Below are positions 30,691-41,600 of a stretch of 64,000 nt of DNA, piece after piece. The stretch covers positions 7,669,912 to 7,733,911 of the forward strand of contig OY755196.1 of the NCBI GenBank assembly GCA_963576735.1, given 5' to 3'. The notes under the pieces are model-generated. The model was not told the origin of the DNA, searched no databases, and saw only the letters and a list, made by a program, of their open reading frames with translations. This DNA is from Bedellia somnulentella. Lineage: Eukaryota; Arthropoda; Insecta; Lepidoptera; Bedelliidae. Within the stretch, counting starts at the first letter, position 1. Every line of letters starts with the position of its first letter. A program made the position numbers and the translations under genes.

Positions 30691-30828
30691 CGCCCGATTT
30701 CTGAATTGAGTATTTATGCTGAGAACGACTTAGGTATCGTTTTGTCTCATTCAGTTGTTAAGATTTCAATGCGACAGAACGATACTTAAGTTGTTATCAG
30801 CTGGAATACTCAATTCAGAAATCGGTCG
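30691..30828. mobile_element. 138 bp foldback element, copy 2
   Basis: Same length and arms as 18811-18948. TCA flanks both sides (30688-30690, 30829-30831), a probable 3 bp target duplication. Confidence 0.9.
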
Positions 30829-31102
30829 TCAGAGAGACAGTCGAGCTATTGAAATACTTAGCTCAAAATGGAACATAATACCGCTAAAACTGGCTACAGT
30901 TTAAAAGTAGTTAAAATAAAGTCTGAGGACGCTGTTATGATTCAAGCCTCGTATTAAAACGATTATAAAACCAAGTTTTATAGACAAAGTTTTTATATCT
31001 GTCGTTAAATTAATAACCGAACTAGCCTTTGGCCTTTCAGAAGGTTGAACATGGTAACAGCTTGGATCGATTTATGACAGCTGCTTCGGTTAAAAATATA
31101 AT

Positions 31103-31228
31103 TAATATTTATTTATTTATTTACTTACTTATATTGTACAACATCACAGAAGACTAATTCGTTATACAAATCAAACTAACACTAATAAAATAAGAACATA
31201 AAACATAAATGATAAACTCTTAAAAAGT
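31103..31228 (-). repeat. LINE-like 3' end with AAAT tail
   Basis: Reverse complement ends GTTGTACAATATAAGTAAG followed by AAAT repeats. Family not identified. Positions 30829-31102 are unassigned. Confidence 0.45.
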
Positions 31229-31389
31229 AATATATGTGTAGGCATAGAATACCACCTAGCTATTTAAACCTATAGGTGTCGTAAGAAATGATTTAGATTA
31301 TTGGATCTTTTTCAGTGATTACTGAATGATGTAGCTAGAGAATCAAAAACTCAAACGTTTATGCTATATACGAGTATCCTCACAGCTTA

Positions 31390-31684
31390 TATACGTCCCC
31401 ACCAAGGGGCTCGAGACTACCCTGTACAGGGTGATTTAGCCTTAGTCCACCACGTTGGCCAATTGTGAGTTGGCAGACTAACGACTGCTACCATGATAGT
31501 AGCCGAGACTGACGGCTTAAAGTGCGGAGCACGTTATTTTCGGTTAATCAGGTGATGCCAGCCTGCAATATCCTTCCAAACTGGGTTAAATCCTACAAAT
31601 TAAATATGTGAGTTTTACCCCCCGGAGATCGAACATGAGACCTCCGTACTTGAGACCAAGCGCTTAACCGCGAGACCACGGAGG
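31390..31684 (-). repeat. SINE-D (tRNA-derived), copy 1
   Basis: On the minus strand it starts with a tRNA-like head (CCTCCGTGGTCTCGCGGTTA; ATGTTCGATCTCC). The body holds GGATATTGCAGGCTGGC and CAACGTGGTGGACTAAGGC and ends GAGCCCCTTGGTGGGG. A second copy lies at 46083-46393. Confidence 0.82.
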
Positions 31685-31695
31685 AAGAGTGTTAT

Positions 31696-31852
31696 ATACT
31701 CTAATTAGATACTCCTCAGCCAGTGTTAATAGTTGAAAAGTCAATAATTTAAAGGGTTCATGCATTCATCATAAGAAGCCCCAATATTCTAAGTCACCTT
31801 TTACAATATCCGTGGGAAGAATGGGTTTGTGCTATTCTAAGCCGACGCTACA
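31696..31852 (-). repeat. Degenerate SINE-A
   Basis: Only scattered blocks remain (CTCCTCAGCCA; AAGTCACCTTTTAC; CTAAGCCGACGCTACAC). Confidence 0.55.
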
Positions 31853-31902
31853 CACACAAAATAGTAATGTTATGGATATCGTGCTACTTAGGCTTTTACG
31901 TA

Positions 31903-32146
31903 CATACATATACTCACGGCTATAAATCCCTAAAAGGGGTAGCCAGAGCTGAGAAATTAGAAATTTCTCAGCCACTTTTGGAAGTTTTAGTAAAGAAAAG
32001 ATGTTAGAATAAAGGTTGTTGGTGATGGGTCTCCAACCGCATCGCCCAAAAATCCCTTTATAAAGCCCCGATACCGTTAGTCGCCTCTTACGTACACCCA
32101 CCGGAAGAAATAGGGTAGTGCTATTCTAAGCCGACAATACACAGCT
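31903..32146 (-). repeat. SINE-A, full length
   Basis: Complete from ATACTCACGGC to GACAATACACAGC. Confidence 0.88.
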
Positions 32147-33194
32147 CTTAGCTTTTAACTTTTAGCTTAGGCTTTTAATATGATAAAAGGAATTTGAATA
32201 ATTATTCCATTCGACTATAACAATTTTCTGTCATTTACTTATCTGATACTGTGGTGTTTCATATGAAACTTGATTACGGTTACTCGATTTGATTACACCT
32301 ATTTTCCATCTTTTAATCCATTATTTATTTATCCAAAACCCAATATACAATATTGCTTACTTATATATAGTCAAGCCATTCCTTAAGTATTTATTTGTGT
32401 CTATTGCAGCTGAGTTGTTACAGCTTAAAATAGCCTAACCCCATTTCTTGTCAGGGTTATTATAACTAAGGGAATTTGGGCTTAAAAGCGATTGTTGGAT
32501 GACAGAAAGACAGGTTCCCAATGTTCGATGAATAAAATACATGCCGTTATGAATAAATCAATGAAGTTGAAATAAAGTTGGAGAAAAGGCGTTTAAAAAT
32601 AAAAATAACTCCATAGTTTATTTATATTCATGTAGATCACGTCAGAAACTGTAATAAGTTTATGAAAAGTTTATGAAGTCCGTTATTTTGAAAAGTTAAA
32701 CGTAAAGGTTAAAGTAAACGAACTGGTCATTAAACTTCCTAAATATAAACAGGATCGATTGCCAACTGTCTTTTTTACATGACAGCTGTGAAATGAGGAA
32801 CCGTCTCTTATATGGTCCTGGATTTGATTGTTCAATATTTAAGTTTATTTTCTTGTTTGAAACAGAAAATAAATACGGACTGATATTTTATATTTATTTT
32901 TATCTTGAGAAAGGAATCAAGCGAATCATTTTTTGCATAGTAGCATAATAACTGTTTTTTTTAATAACTCTTCCGATGCTTGGTAAGGTTATTTAAAAGA
33001 GAAAATATAACAAAAAAACTCTTTATTTAATATTCTTTTCATATATCTTTCCACCGAGGTGCTAGGTGTCTACACACTGTCTGAATAATTATCCTATGGA
33101 TTATCAATTTTTCAGCTACTTTGAAAATTCATTGGAAAGATGCTGTAGAGTTGATTGGCCTCCAAGCTCATAAAATACTACACAACAAAAACAA
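32147..33194. other. AT-rich, no recognised gene
   Basis: A poor SINE-A-like scrap lies at 32420-32500. I see no coding frame of interest in this kilobase. Confidence 0.4.
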
Positions 33195-33284
33195 CCGCTC
33201 AAAGGCACCATACCCTTAGTCGCCTCAACGGTACCCGCAGTAAAAATGTGTTAGTGCTATTCTAAGCCGACAATACATAACATC
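33195..33284 (-). repeat. SINE-A 5' fragment
   Basis: Contains GGCACCATACCCTTAGTCGC to CTAAGCCGACAATAC. Confidence 0.6.
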
Positions 33285-33442
33285 TAATTGACACACAAAA
33301 CGTAAATGATACATTCACGACTTCCCCGAAGGTCCAGTGATTCATGACATGACATACAAAAGAATTAAGGACCGTTTTACAATCACGATAGCGTGAGTTG
33401 GAAATTAATTATAACAAGACTGAGTTTCACACTTATTTACAG

Positions 33443-33735
33443 TTTGGGCACATAGAGAGGATGGATGACAGTTAATTGGTGAAAGAGATATTATAGAGCC
33501 AATGTGGAAGGTAATGTTAGTAGAGGACGACCTCGGAGGACACATTTGGATCAAATAGAAAATGTGCTTAAAAAGGCAGGTGTCCGCAGTATTAAGAATA
33601 AAAGAGCATGTGTGAAAAAAAATATGGATGTAAATGAAACCAGAGAGGTTTGCCAGGATCGTACAAAGTGGCGATCGATAGTCTCTGCCTACCCTAATGG
33701 GAACTAACGGTGTGATATACAGTATATGTACTCGT
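33443..33735 (+). repeat. RTE-1 3' end fragment
   Basis: Covers GGGCACATAGAGAGGATGG to the GTATATGTACTCG remnant tail. It still translates as RGRPRRTHLDQIENVLKKAG. The deleted mariner lies ~30 bp downstream. Confidence 0.87.
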
Positions 33736-33837
33736 ACAATGACATTAGGGACATATTTCAATAGCAGGCCACTCAGAAAGTATTGCGAAAAAAGGTTTTA
33801 ATGTATGAATCACTGGCCGGTTGTAATGTATACTGAA

Positions 33838-34247
33838 CACTGACCTCCATTATACTATATAAGTACGCTGGACTAATTATAGGCCGGGTGACAGTGAGGC
33901 GATTTGATTTTCGCCATTTTGGCGCTTACGGCAGCAGTGAAGGAACAAGGAACTAATAAAAGAGATGGGACAGTAAGATAAAATATATCGATAAAATGTT
34001 TCTGCTTAAAGGAAAGGCTAAGTTTTATCGAAACGAAACTTTACAGCACTATTGATTTATAATTGTTTCTAAAAACCATAGATATATTATGCTTTATGGT
34101 AAAAAAACACTGGGCATTTTGCAGTTTACGTCGTATTTAGTTCCTCGTTCCTTCATTGGGGGCGCATCAAATTGGCACAGTAAATAGCTGTCATTTTGAT
34201 ATGTATCGTTAGTCCAGCGTACTTATATAGTATAATGGAGGTCAGTG
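33838..34247. mobile_element. 410 bp element with perfect 39 bp TIRs and 8 bp target duplication
   Basis: The first and last 39 bp are perfect inverted repeats beginning CACTGACCTCCATTATACTA. ATACTGAA is duplicated at 33830-33837 and 34248-34255. A second inverted pair lies further in (GAAGGAACAAGGAACTAA near 33940; TTAGTTCCTCGTTCCTTC near 34138). It has no coding frame. The 8 bp duplication fits hAT or P superfamily mobilisation, and the CACTG end does not settle which. Confidence 0.93.
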
Positions 34248-34344
34248 ATACTGAAAATATGAGTCTTTATAAATAAAAAAGGTACGTTCCAATTTTAAAA
34301 TTTCCCTCTTTATTTTATACGAGCTATTTTAAACTGTCGTGTCT

Positions 34345-35040
34345 TACTAAAAAATGAAATGGGTTCATGAGATTTTACACAAACATCTTCACGTGAGGAG
34401 GATAGTTTCACGCTGGGTGCCGCACAACCTCATCGAGGTACAGAAACAGGCCCGGGTGGAATGGTGTATGATATGATTAAAAAATTTGATGCTGGCTCGT
34501 CTCGGCGTGTTTACGACATCGTTACAGGTGATGGGTCCTGGATTTATCAATACGATCTAGAAACAAAGCGCCAGTCGACGGTTTGGGTATTTCAAAACAA
34601 AGCGACGCCTACCAAAGTGAAGAGAAAGATCAAAGAAGTATTAACGCAGACTGGTATACTACTAAATGCTTGCCAGTAGTTTTTTCAGTTGTGAGCGACA
34701 ATCGACCAAACACAGGGCTCCGCGGGCTACTGCTTCACCACGACAACGCGCCCGCTCCCACCGCGCTCAAAATGACGGACTTCCTGAACAGCATGCCGTT
34801 CAAACTCTTGGGTACCCTCCTTACAGCCCTGACCTGACACCGTGTGACTTCTTTTTATTCCCTAAAATAAAAAATCAACTCAAAGGGATACAATTTTCAT
34901 CGCCGGAAGATGCGCTGTCAGCGTTTCAGCGGGCTGTAAATGAGGTGTCTGCGGCGGACTGGAAAAAGTGTTTCAAAAACTGGTTTAGACGTATGAAACT
35001 TTGTATAGATGCTGGTGGAGAGTACTTTGAAAAGATTTAA
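34345..35040 (+). pseudogene. mariner transposase, N-terminal deletion and frameshifts
   Basis: Three overlapping frames (34461-34679, 34583-34837, 34666-35040) together show the catalytic half: SRWVPHNL, then TGDGSWIYQYD (family consensus GDE, here GDG; the Asp remains), then LLHHDNAPAPTA (family AHT), then YSPDLTPCDFFLFPKIKNQL with the third Asp, and the usual C-terminus. Most of the helix-turn-helix region is gone. The mariner type differs from copies 1 and 2. Inactive. Confidence 0.9.
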
Positions 35041-35121
35041 TAAAAACATTTTTACCCATAGAACATTTTTTTTTATTTTCGCAAAATTTTCTGAGTGTCC
35101 CACGTATATCTGAATCACTCA

Positions 35122-35275
35122 AACTCAAACGTTTACGCCGTATATTCCCGAAGGGGTTGGCAGAGGGAAAAATACTTCTGAATATTACGTGATATCGTGA
35201 CCTGGTGTTCAGAGTGCCCACACTTTGCTTGGGCTCATGTACTCTCGTGATAAGGGGCAGGCCTATCGCCTATCT
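35122..35275 (-). repeat. SINE-B 3' half
   Basis: Contains CAAACGTTTACGCCGTATA to GGCAGGCCTATCGCC. Confidence 0.75.
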
Positions 35276-35837
35276 GAAACATTTTGACGGTTTAGTTGGA
35301 CTGTAAAAATATTCATCAACGTGTACTTAGATATAATCATATGCTAACTTTAGGTACCCGCTTTAGGGATTTATAGCAGGGAGTATATTTATGTATGTTA
35401 ATTTAGAAGACAAAATTGCGTTATCCTTCGAACTCAAATCTGAGTCGCTCCTGATCAGTTTTTATATTGACGCCCAAGATATTACGGCACGTGAATGACA
35501 TTGTAAGGAAAATTACTCTCGTGAAAACTCATTTAATATTAGATAGATCTGTCTCGCACCATTTTGGCAGTTCTCGGAAGGACGTTTCAATTAAAAGACT
35601 TAAAATGTCTTGGAGATAAGATTTCTAATGATAAGATCCATCGGAAATGAGGGTGCATACCCTATTATAAAAGTTTTATGAAGAGGATTTAAATGTCGGA
35701 AAGATTTCTCATACATACATATCTACGGCTTTCGTGACTTGGTAGATACGTAACTAGTATTATTGTGCACACTTTAAGGCTAACTCAATCCGTGTAATAT
35801 GTCCGTATTAATTTAATACATACATACATACATATTC
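35276..35837. other. Mostly unassigned
   Basis: A SINE-A 3' scrap lies at 35352-35398 (TAGGGATTTATAGCAGGGAG). Nothing else recognised. Confidence 0.4.
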
Positions 35838-36145
35838 TCAAGCCGTTAGTTCCCATTGGGGTAGGCAGAGACTATCGATCGCCACTTTGTACGATCCTGG
35901 CAAACCTCTCTAGCTTCATTCACATCCATCAATCTTTTCATACATGCTCTTTTATTCTTCGTACTTCGGACACCTGCCTTTTTGAGCACATTTTTACGCC
36001 ATTAGTTCCAAAGAGGGCAGACGGAGACTTATTCTACGAAAACTCTCGAGCTCTGATTATATTCATCAATAACTTCATACATACCCATTTATTCTTCATA
36101 ATTCGGATGTCTGCCTTTTTAAGACCATTTTGATTTAAGTGGAGG
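35838..36145 (-). repeat. Two adjacent RTE-1 3' fragments
   Basis: The first runs from the AGCCGTTAGTTCCCATTGGG end to GCCTTTTTGAGCACA (35838-35990). A second, more decayed copy starts at once with TTACGCCATTAGTTCC and ends near TTTGATTTAAGTGG. The two may be a partial tandem or a nested insertion. Confidence 0.75.
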
Positions 36146-36171
36146 TCTTAAATTAATGCAGTGTTCATTAT

Positions 36172-36358
36172 TCCGTGTCGGCTTAGAATGTCACTACCCT
36201 TTTCTACCCACGAGGAGTTGGTTTGTTGGAATATGCGGTTGGAGACCCATCAACTGTCTGTCCTCTATCAACTTCCAAATGTAGCTGAGGAGGTTCTAGC
36301 TCTAAAGCTCCGGCTACTCTTTTTTGGAATTTATAGCCGTGAGTTTAGGTATTTATGA
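36172..36358 (+). repeat. SINE-A with central deletion
   Basis: Second subtype. The segment between TTCTACCCACGAGG and ATATGCGGTTGGAG is lost. Confidence 0.75.
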
Positions 36359-36371
36359 ATCACTTTTCACT

Positions 36372-36640
36372 GTGCAGCGTCGGCTTAGAATCGTGTAGTG
36401 TCGGCTTAGAATAACACTACCTCATCTCTACCCGTGGATGATCGTAAGAGGCGACTAAGTGTATAGGGGCTATTAAGTGATTTTTGGGCGATGTGGTTGG
36501 AGACCCGTCACAAAAAACATTAATTATTACCATCTTTTCCCAATCAACTCCCACTTCCACAAAGTGGCTGAGGTATTTTTACCCTTAGGCTACCCCGTTA
36601 CGGGATTTATAGCCGTGAGAATATATATGTATGTATGTAT
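36372..36640 (+). repeat. SINE-A with duplicated head
   Basis: TGTGCAGCGTCGGCTTAGAA is followed immediately by GTGTAGTGTCGGCTTAGAA and then the rest of the element. Confidence 0.82.
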
Positions 36641-36974
36641 TCCACTGTATCCACTGAAACCCAAAATGAAAGGTGAAACTACCGAACTCTAGATAAATCG
36701 ACACTTAACTGATAAATTCAGTGACATGTGCATATTGATACACACATTGAATACGCTTGTGGGAGTCATGTTAGAGCGCACACTTCTGCGGACTCACTCG
36801 CACATAGCAGCGTCTCACTCATATTCCTACATCGCGGTATGTAAATGTTTTCCGAGTTAAGTATAGACACAAATTATAAGTTAGTACACAGCAGGGGTGT
36901 ACTGGCCAGTATATGTTTGCTGTTTCCACTTCTACTTCAATCAAATATTGATGTAGATACACAGTTCTATACAA
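36641..36974. other. No recognisable feature
   Basis: Unassigned and relatively less AT-rich around 36780-36840. No reading frame of note. Confidence 0.35.
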
Positions 36975-37193
36975 CATACATATACTCACAGCTATAAATC
37001 CCTAAACGAGAGAAGCTTGAGCTTCAGAATACGGAACTCCTCAGTCACGTTTGAAAGTGGATAGGGAACAAGATGATAGAAATGATGGTGATGGGTCTCC
37101 AACTGCATCGACAAAGGCCAATACCTTTAGTCGCCTCTCACAACACCCGTGGGTAAAAAGGGTTAGTGATATTCTAAGCCGGCACTACACGGC
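36975..37193 (-). repeat. SINE-A, second subtype
   Basis: Near full length. Part of the AAACCACTTAAAAAGCCCC block is reduced. Confidence 0.8.
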
Positions 37194-37235
37194 GTTCGAG
37201 TTCAATACAAATTTGTACAAAATATGTTATAGAAC

Positions 37236-37522
37236 AACCGTGATAGCCCAGCGGGTAGAACACTCGGTTCTCGTGCAAGCGACTAGTGTTCAAATCCCGG
37301 GTCGGGCCTATACCAATTTGTCTTTTCTAAAGACATATGTGTGGTTAATTTATCATGGTTGTTAACGGTGAGGGAAAACATCGTGAGGAAACCCACATGG
37401 CTGAGTTGTACTTAGTCATGTGACAGTGTATTTGTACAAAACGGCGATAGGCCTGCCCCCTATCACGTGAGTACACTGTCCATGCAAAACGTGGGTACTC
37501 TGAACACCAGGTGACAAAGTCA
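37236..37522 (+). repeat. SINE-B, 3' truncated
   Basis: Intact head. It stops at CCAGGTGACAAAGTCA, without the CCCCTTCGGGGATA region or tail. Confidence 0.88.
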
Positions 37523-37605
37523 ATATTTTAAAAATAAAAAAAGATCAACACACAGAAACTATAAAAAAATCTCAAAGCCTTAATTATCCTAATTAGTATT
37601 TTTCA

Positions 37606-37964
37606 ACCGCGACAACCGTGATAGCCTAGTGGGTAGAACACTCGGTTAACGTGCAAACGACTAGTGTTCAAAACCTGGGTCGGGCCTACACCAATTTGTC
37701 TTTTCTAAAGACATATGTGTGGTTAATTTATCATGGTTGTTAACGGTGAGGGAAAACATCGTGAGGAAACCCACATGGCTGAGTTGTACTTAGTCATGTG
37801 ACAGTGTATTCGTACAAAACGGCGATAGGCTTGCCCCCTATCACGTGAGTACACTGTCCATGCAAAACGTGGGTACTCTGAACACCAGGTGACAAAGTCA
37901 CGTGATGTTCAGAAGTATTAGTACCTCTGCCAACCCCTTCGGGGATATTCGGCGTGAACGTTTA
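37606..37964 (+). repeat. SINE-B, full length with target duplication
   Basis: Flanked by TAGTATTTTTCA at 37594-37605 and 37965-37976. It is nearly identical in body to the copy at 53213, so it is a fairly recent insertion. The tail is short. Confidence 0.93.
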
Positions 37965-37976
37965 TAGTATTTTTCA

Positions 37977-38403
37977 TTGTCACAAAAGAGATTGTTCGTA
38001 ATTGTTAAACAAAGATGTTGAGCGCCAAGTGAAGTCGTTTTCAATCCACAAAATTAATTAGGAGCGCTTTTGCTTCGAATAATTTTGTCTTTAATGAGAA
38101 GTTTTTGAGCGAAGGTTTGTTTGAAATAACTTGTATAGTAAAATATACTGTGCATTGTCTTTGATAGATTTGATGATTATGCTCGGACATATAAGAATAT
38201 TTTATGAACAATAATTTTAAATTAGTTTTTACTTTTTTAAATGTTGTTATAGTTTAACAAATATAATTAATTTATGATAATGGTAAGTCTCTTATCAAAA
38301 GTACTACGAAGTTCTTGACACTGTCGTAACGTTTAAATACGTATAATCAAACCAGAGCTTCAAATTCATTTTCAAGTAATTTTTTTAACTTATTTCCAAA
38401 AAC
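37977..38403. other. No recognisable feature
   Basis: AT-rich left flank of the LTR element. Confidence 0.4.
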
Positions 38404-38408
38404 ACGCT

Positions 38409-38671
38409 TGTAAGCTACTGAAGCTAGTTCCGGGATCACCCAAATCAAAGTCCAAAATATATCACAAAACGTTTATTCGATTTTGGAAACACACAAAAGA
38501 CTTCGCCGTACAACCGTTAGATGCAGACTGACATAGCAAAACTACCTGACATTTTACATTAAAAATACATAACACCCACAAAATTTATAAAAATGACAGA
38601 TACTTATACATTCATAAAAATTCAAATTTAAAAACTGAAACTAACGCTAAAGCGCGCCGCCATCGCTTACA
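38409..38671 (-). repeat. 3' LTR of the BEL/Pao element
   Basis: Ends TGTAAGC/GCTTACA, an inverted 7-mer with TG...CA termini. On the minus strand it holds AATAAA (38472-38477) as polyadenylation signal and TTCAGTTTTT, an arthropod initiator-like start. Confidence 0.95.
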
Positions 38672-38682
38672 TTCCCCACCCC
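38672..38682 (-). other. Polypurine tract
   Basis: GGGGTGGGGAA on the minus strand, directly against the 3' LTR. Expected primer for plus-strand synthesis in reverse transcription. One T interrupts the purines. Confidence 0.75.
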
Positions 38683-38689
38683 AGTGCTA

Positions 38690-41600
38690 TCAGCACGAAT
38701 CACTTACAGAAATAGGTGCGATGCGTGTCGCGGCGCGCAGCAGGAGACCACTCGCTGTGCGCACTTCCACCACTCTCACCCGACCATCCTTACCTGGGAA
38801 CACTCGCGCTATGAGCCCCTTGGGCCAAGAGCACCTGGGACTGTTAGGATCGACAACTAAAACCAGGTTACCTACCTCAAGTGGTTTCTCCTCGCTGTTC
38901 CATTTTTGACGGGGAAGTAATGTGGGTAAATACTCTTTGACCCATCTGGACCAAAACATATCAGCTAATCTTTGAGCTGATCGCCACCTTTTTCGTAAAG
39001 AAAGATCAGTGTCATCATATTTTCCAATTGTGGGTCCACTGACGGAGGTTCCAATCAAAAAATGGTTTGGTGTAATCGACTCTGGGCAGCTAGGATCATC
39101 TGTATTTACGTAAGTCAATGGTCTGCTGTTGATAATAGACTCCACTTCAGCCAACAATGTTGCAAGTGTATCAGGGTGCGGAGAACGTTCCTTTAAAATT
39201 ACACGTAGCGATGTTTTTACCCCTCGTATCATCCTCTCGTATACCCCACCCCAGTGTGGGCTTCCTGGGGGTGAAAAGACCCAATCAGATCCATTGTTTA
39301 GACCTTCATCCCTCAAAGAAGTATTATCTAAATCTAGAATAGACTTTCTTAGTTCCTTTTCAGCCCCTCTCAAATTAGTTCCATTATCAGAATAAAAGAA
39401 ACGAGGCCACCCTCTACGCGCCGCCATACGTCGTAACGCCATAATTAAGTCATCTGTAGTAAGAGATGAAACTGTTTCCAAATGAATCGCACGTACCGTC
39501 ATACAAGTAAATAGAACACCATAGCGTTTCTCTCTCCTTCTACCAATAGTGACCTCCATGGGGCCAAACAAATCAATACCGCAGTGAGTGAAGGGGCGCT
39601 GATGATGAGCTACTCTCGCAGCAGGTAAGTCACCCATTCTGGGTACCTGAGGAGTACACTTACGTATTCTACATAACATACATTTTGATATAACATTTTT
39701 AACAGTCGGCCTTAGTTTAATAATCCAATATTTTTGTCTAAGCTGATTAACAACAGTTTCTTGGTTACAATGCGCAGCTTTTCTATGGTAGTGGGACACA
39801 ATAAGTTTAGTTAAACAATGACGTCCATCCAAAATGATGGGATTTTTTACTTGAATATCAACTTCTGCGTTTTTTATTCGACCATCTACACGCATTATCT
39901 CATTTCCATCCAAAAAAGGTGATAAAATTCGCAACTTGCTCGAACGAGGCAAACAACGCTTGTCCTTTATAATATTCAAATCATTTTCAAATGATTGTTG
40001 TTGCGCATATCTTAGTAGCAAATGTTCAGCTTGCTCGAGAATAGCAGAATCCAATTTTACACTTTGTTTTTTACATTTAGCAATAAATAATAAAACCATA
40101 GCAGTACTTCTGATTAAGCGCAACCACGATGAAAATCGACACACATCTGGTATAGGAAAATTATTAGCCGGTAACGGGGATGACTGTGTCACTAAAATAT
40201 TATCACAATATTTACCTTTTGTTTCGATTACGTCTCTTGGCCATAAACTTTCCTCTAAATGCAAAAACTCGGGACCGCTAAACCATCTTGTTTTAAATAT
40301 ATTCATCTCAAACGACTCTCTTGTAGCCAAATCAGCTATATTACATTTGGTGGGAACATAACGCCATTCCTTAATAGAGGTACACTCGTCGATTTCCCCT
40401 AATCGGTTGGCTTCAAACGTATTATATGTTCGTTCATTGTTACGGATCCAGTGAAGTACCGTGGTCGAGTCACACCATAGGAATTTTTGTTGCGGTTTTA
40501 GTCTATGTTCCTCTATTAATGTTTTTCCTAATCGTGCTGCCAGTAAAGCAGCCTGAAGTTCCGCTCGCGGCATTGTTAGGGGTTTAACAGGCATTACTCT
40601 ACTTTTACTTGCAATAAACGAAACATATATCTTTCCGTTACTGTCTACCCAACGCCAATAGGCTACAGCAGCCATCGCTTTACTAGACGCATCACTAAAA
40701 ATATGTAATTGTAACCTGTTATACTGCGTATTCCTAGCCGCTGCTACGCCATCGTCGTAGGCGCTCGTAGCCTCCTGCGTAGCATCGTGCATCGTAGGCT
40801 CGAGCGTCGCGGTAGCTCTGCCAATAGTAGCTATCTCGCTCTCTCTCGTAACATCGCCCATCATCATATTCATATGATATCTTGGAATTCGAACATTTCC
40901 CATTTCTTTAAGTAGGTCGAGCCACTGACACCATTTTCTATATATTTCATCTGGTATGTCTTCGTCCCAACCGACCTTGAGTCTCCATGTATCCTGTAAC
41001 ATTATACGACCTTGGACAGTAAATGGGGTCAAAAAACCAAGTACGTCGAATACTGACATAATTACACGTAACATAACGCGTTTATTCGGTCGTTGTTTTC
41101 CAGAGATGATACTCTGTGGGATGCGTTTTAAAGATAAATCAAAACCTAATAGATCATCCTTTGGATACCAAATCATACCCAATATTCTTTCAGAAATACT
41201 ACCTTCTATATTAAATTTGCATATTGAATTACCCCAAGTCTTTTTAGGCACGCTGTTTAATACGGCAGCGCTATTACTTATCCAATTTCTTATCTCAAAA
41301 TTGCCCTCTTTATGAATTAATGATATATTTTTTACCATCTCTATTGCAGTTAACTCGTTCGGTAAACTCTGAATATAATCATCCATGTAATGATAATTAC
41401 ATATTGCATCAACCACATGCGGCATGGATGATGAATAGCGTGAGCCATTTTTATTTTTAATATACTGTGCAATAAAGGGAGAACAGTTAGCTCCAAAAAT
41501 TAATGAATTCATAACATACGTTTTAGGTGTATCACAGCTGTTGCTACTCCACAGAAATCTCAGGGCATGCTGGTCCTCCTTTCGTATCTTCACCCTGAGA

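Larger units (their letters stand above)
33764..35104 (+). mobile_element. mariner-family transposon, copy 3, deleted and carrying a nested element
   Basis: The left end CCACTCAGAAAGTATTGCG matches the reversed right end ACACTCAGAAAATTTTGCG, and TA flanks both sides (33762-33763, 35105-35106). Without the nested 410 bp element and its 8 bp duplication it is ~920 bp, so ~370 bp is missing, mainly the DNA-binding half of the gene. Confidence 0.82.

Noticed and set aside
31390..31684. Possible functional tRNA on the minus strand
   Set aside because: Head of SINE-D; the second copy at 46.1-46.4 kb has the same attached body.
37051..37365. 104-codon frame
   Set aside because: Runs across SINE-A into SINE-B; composite artefact.
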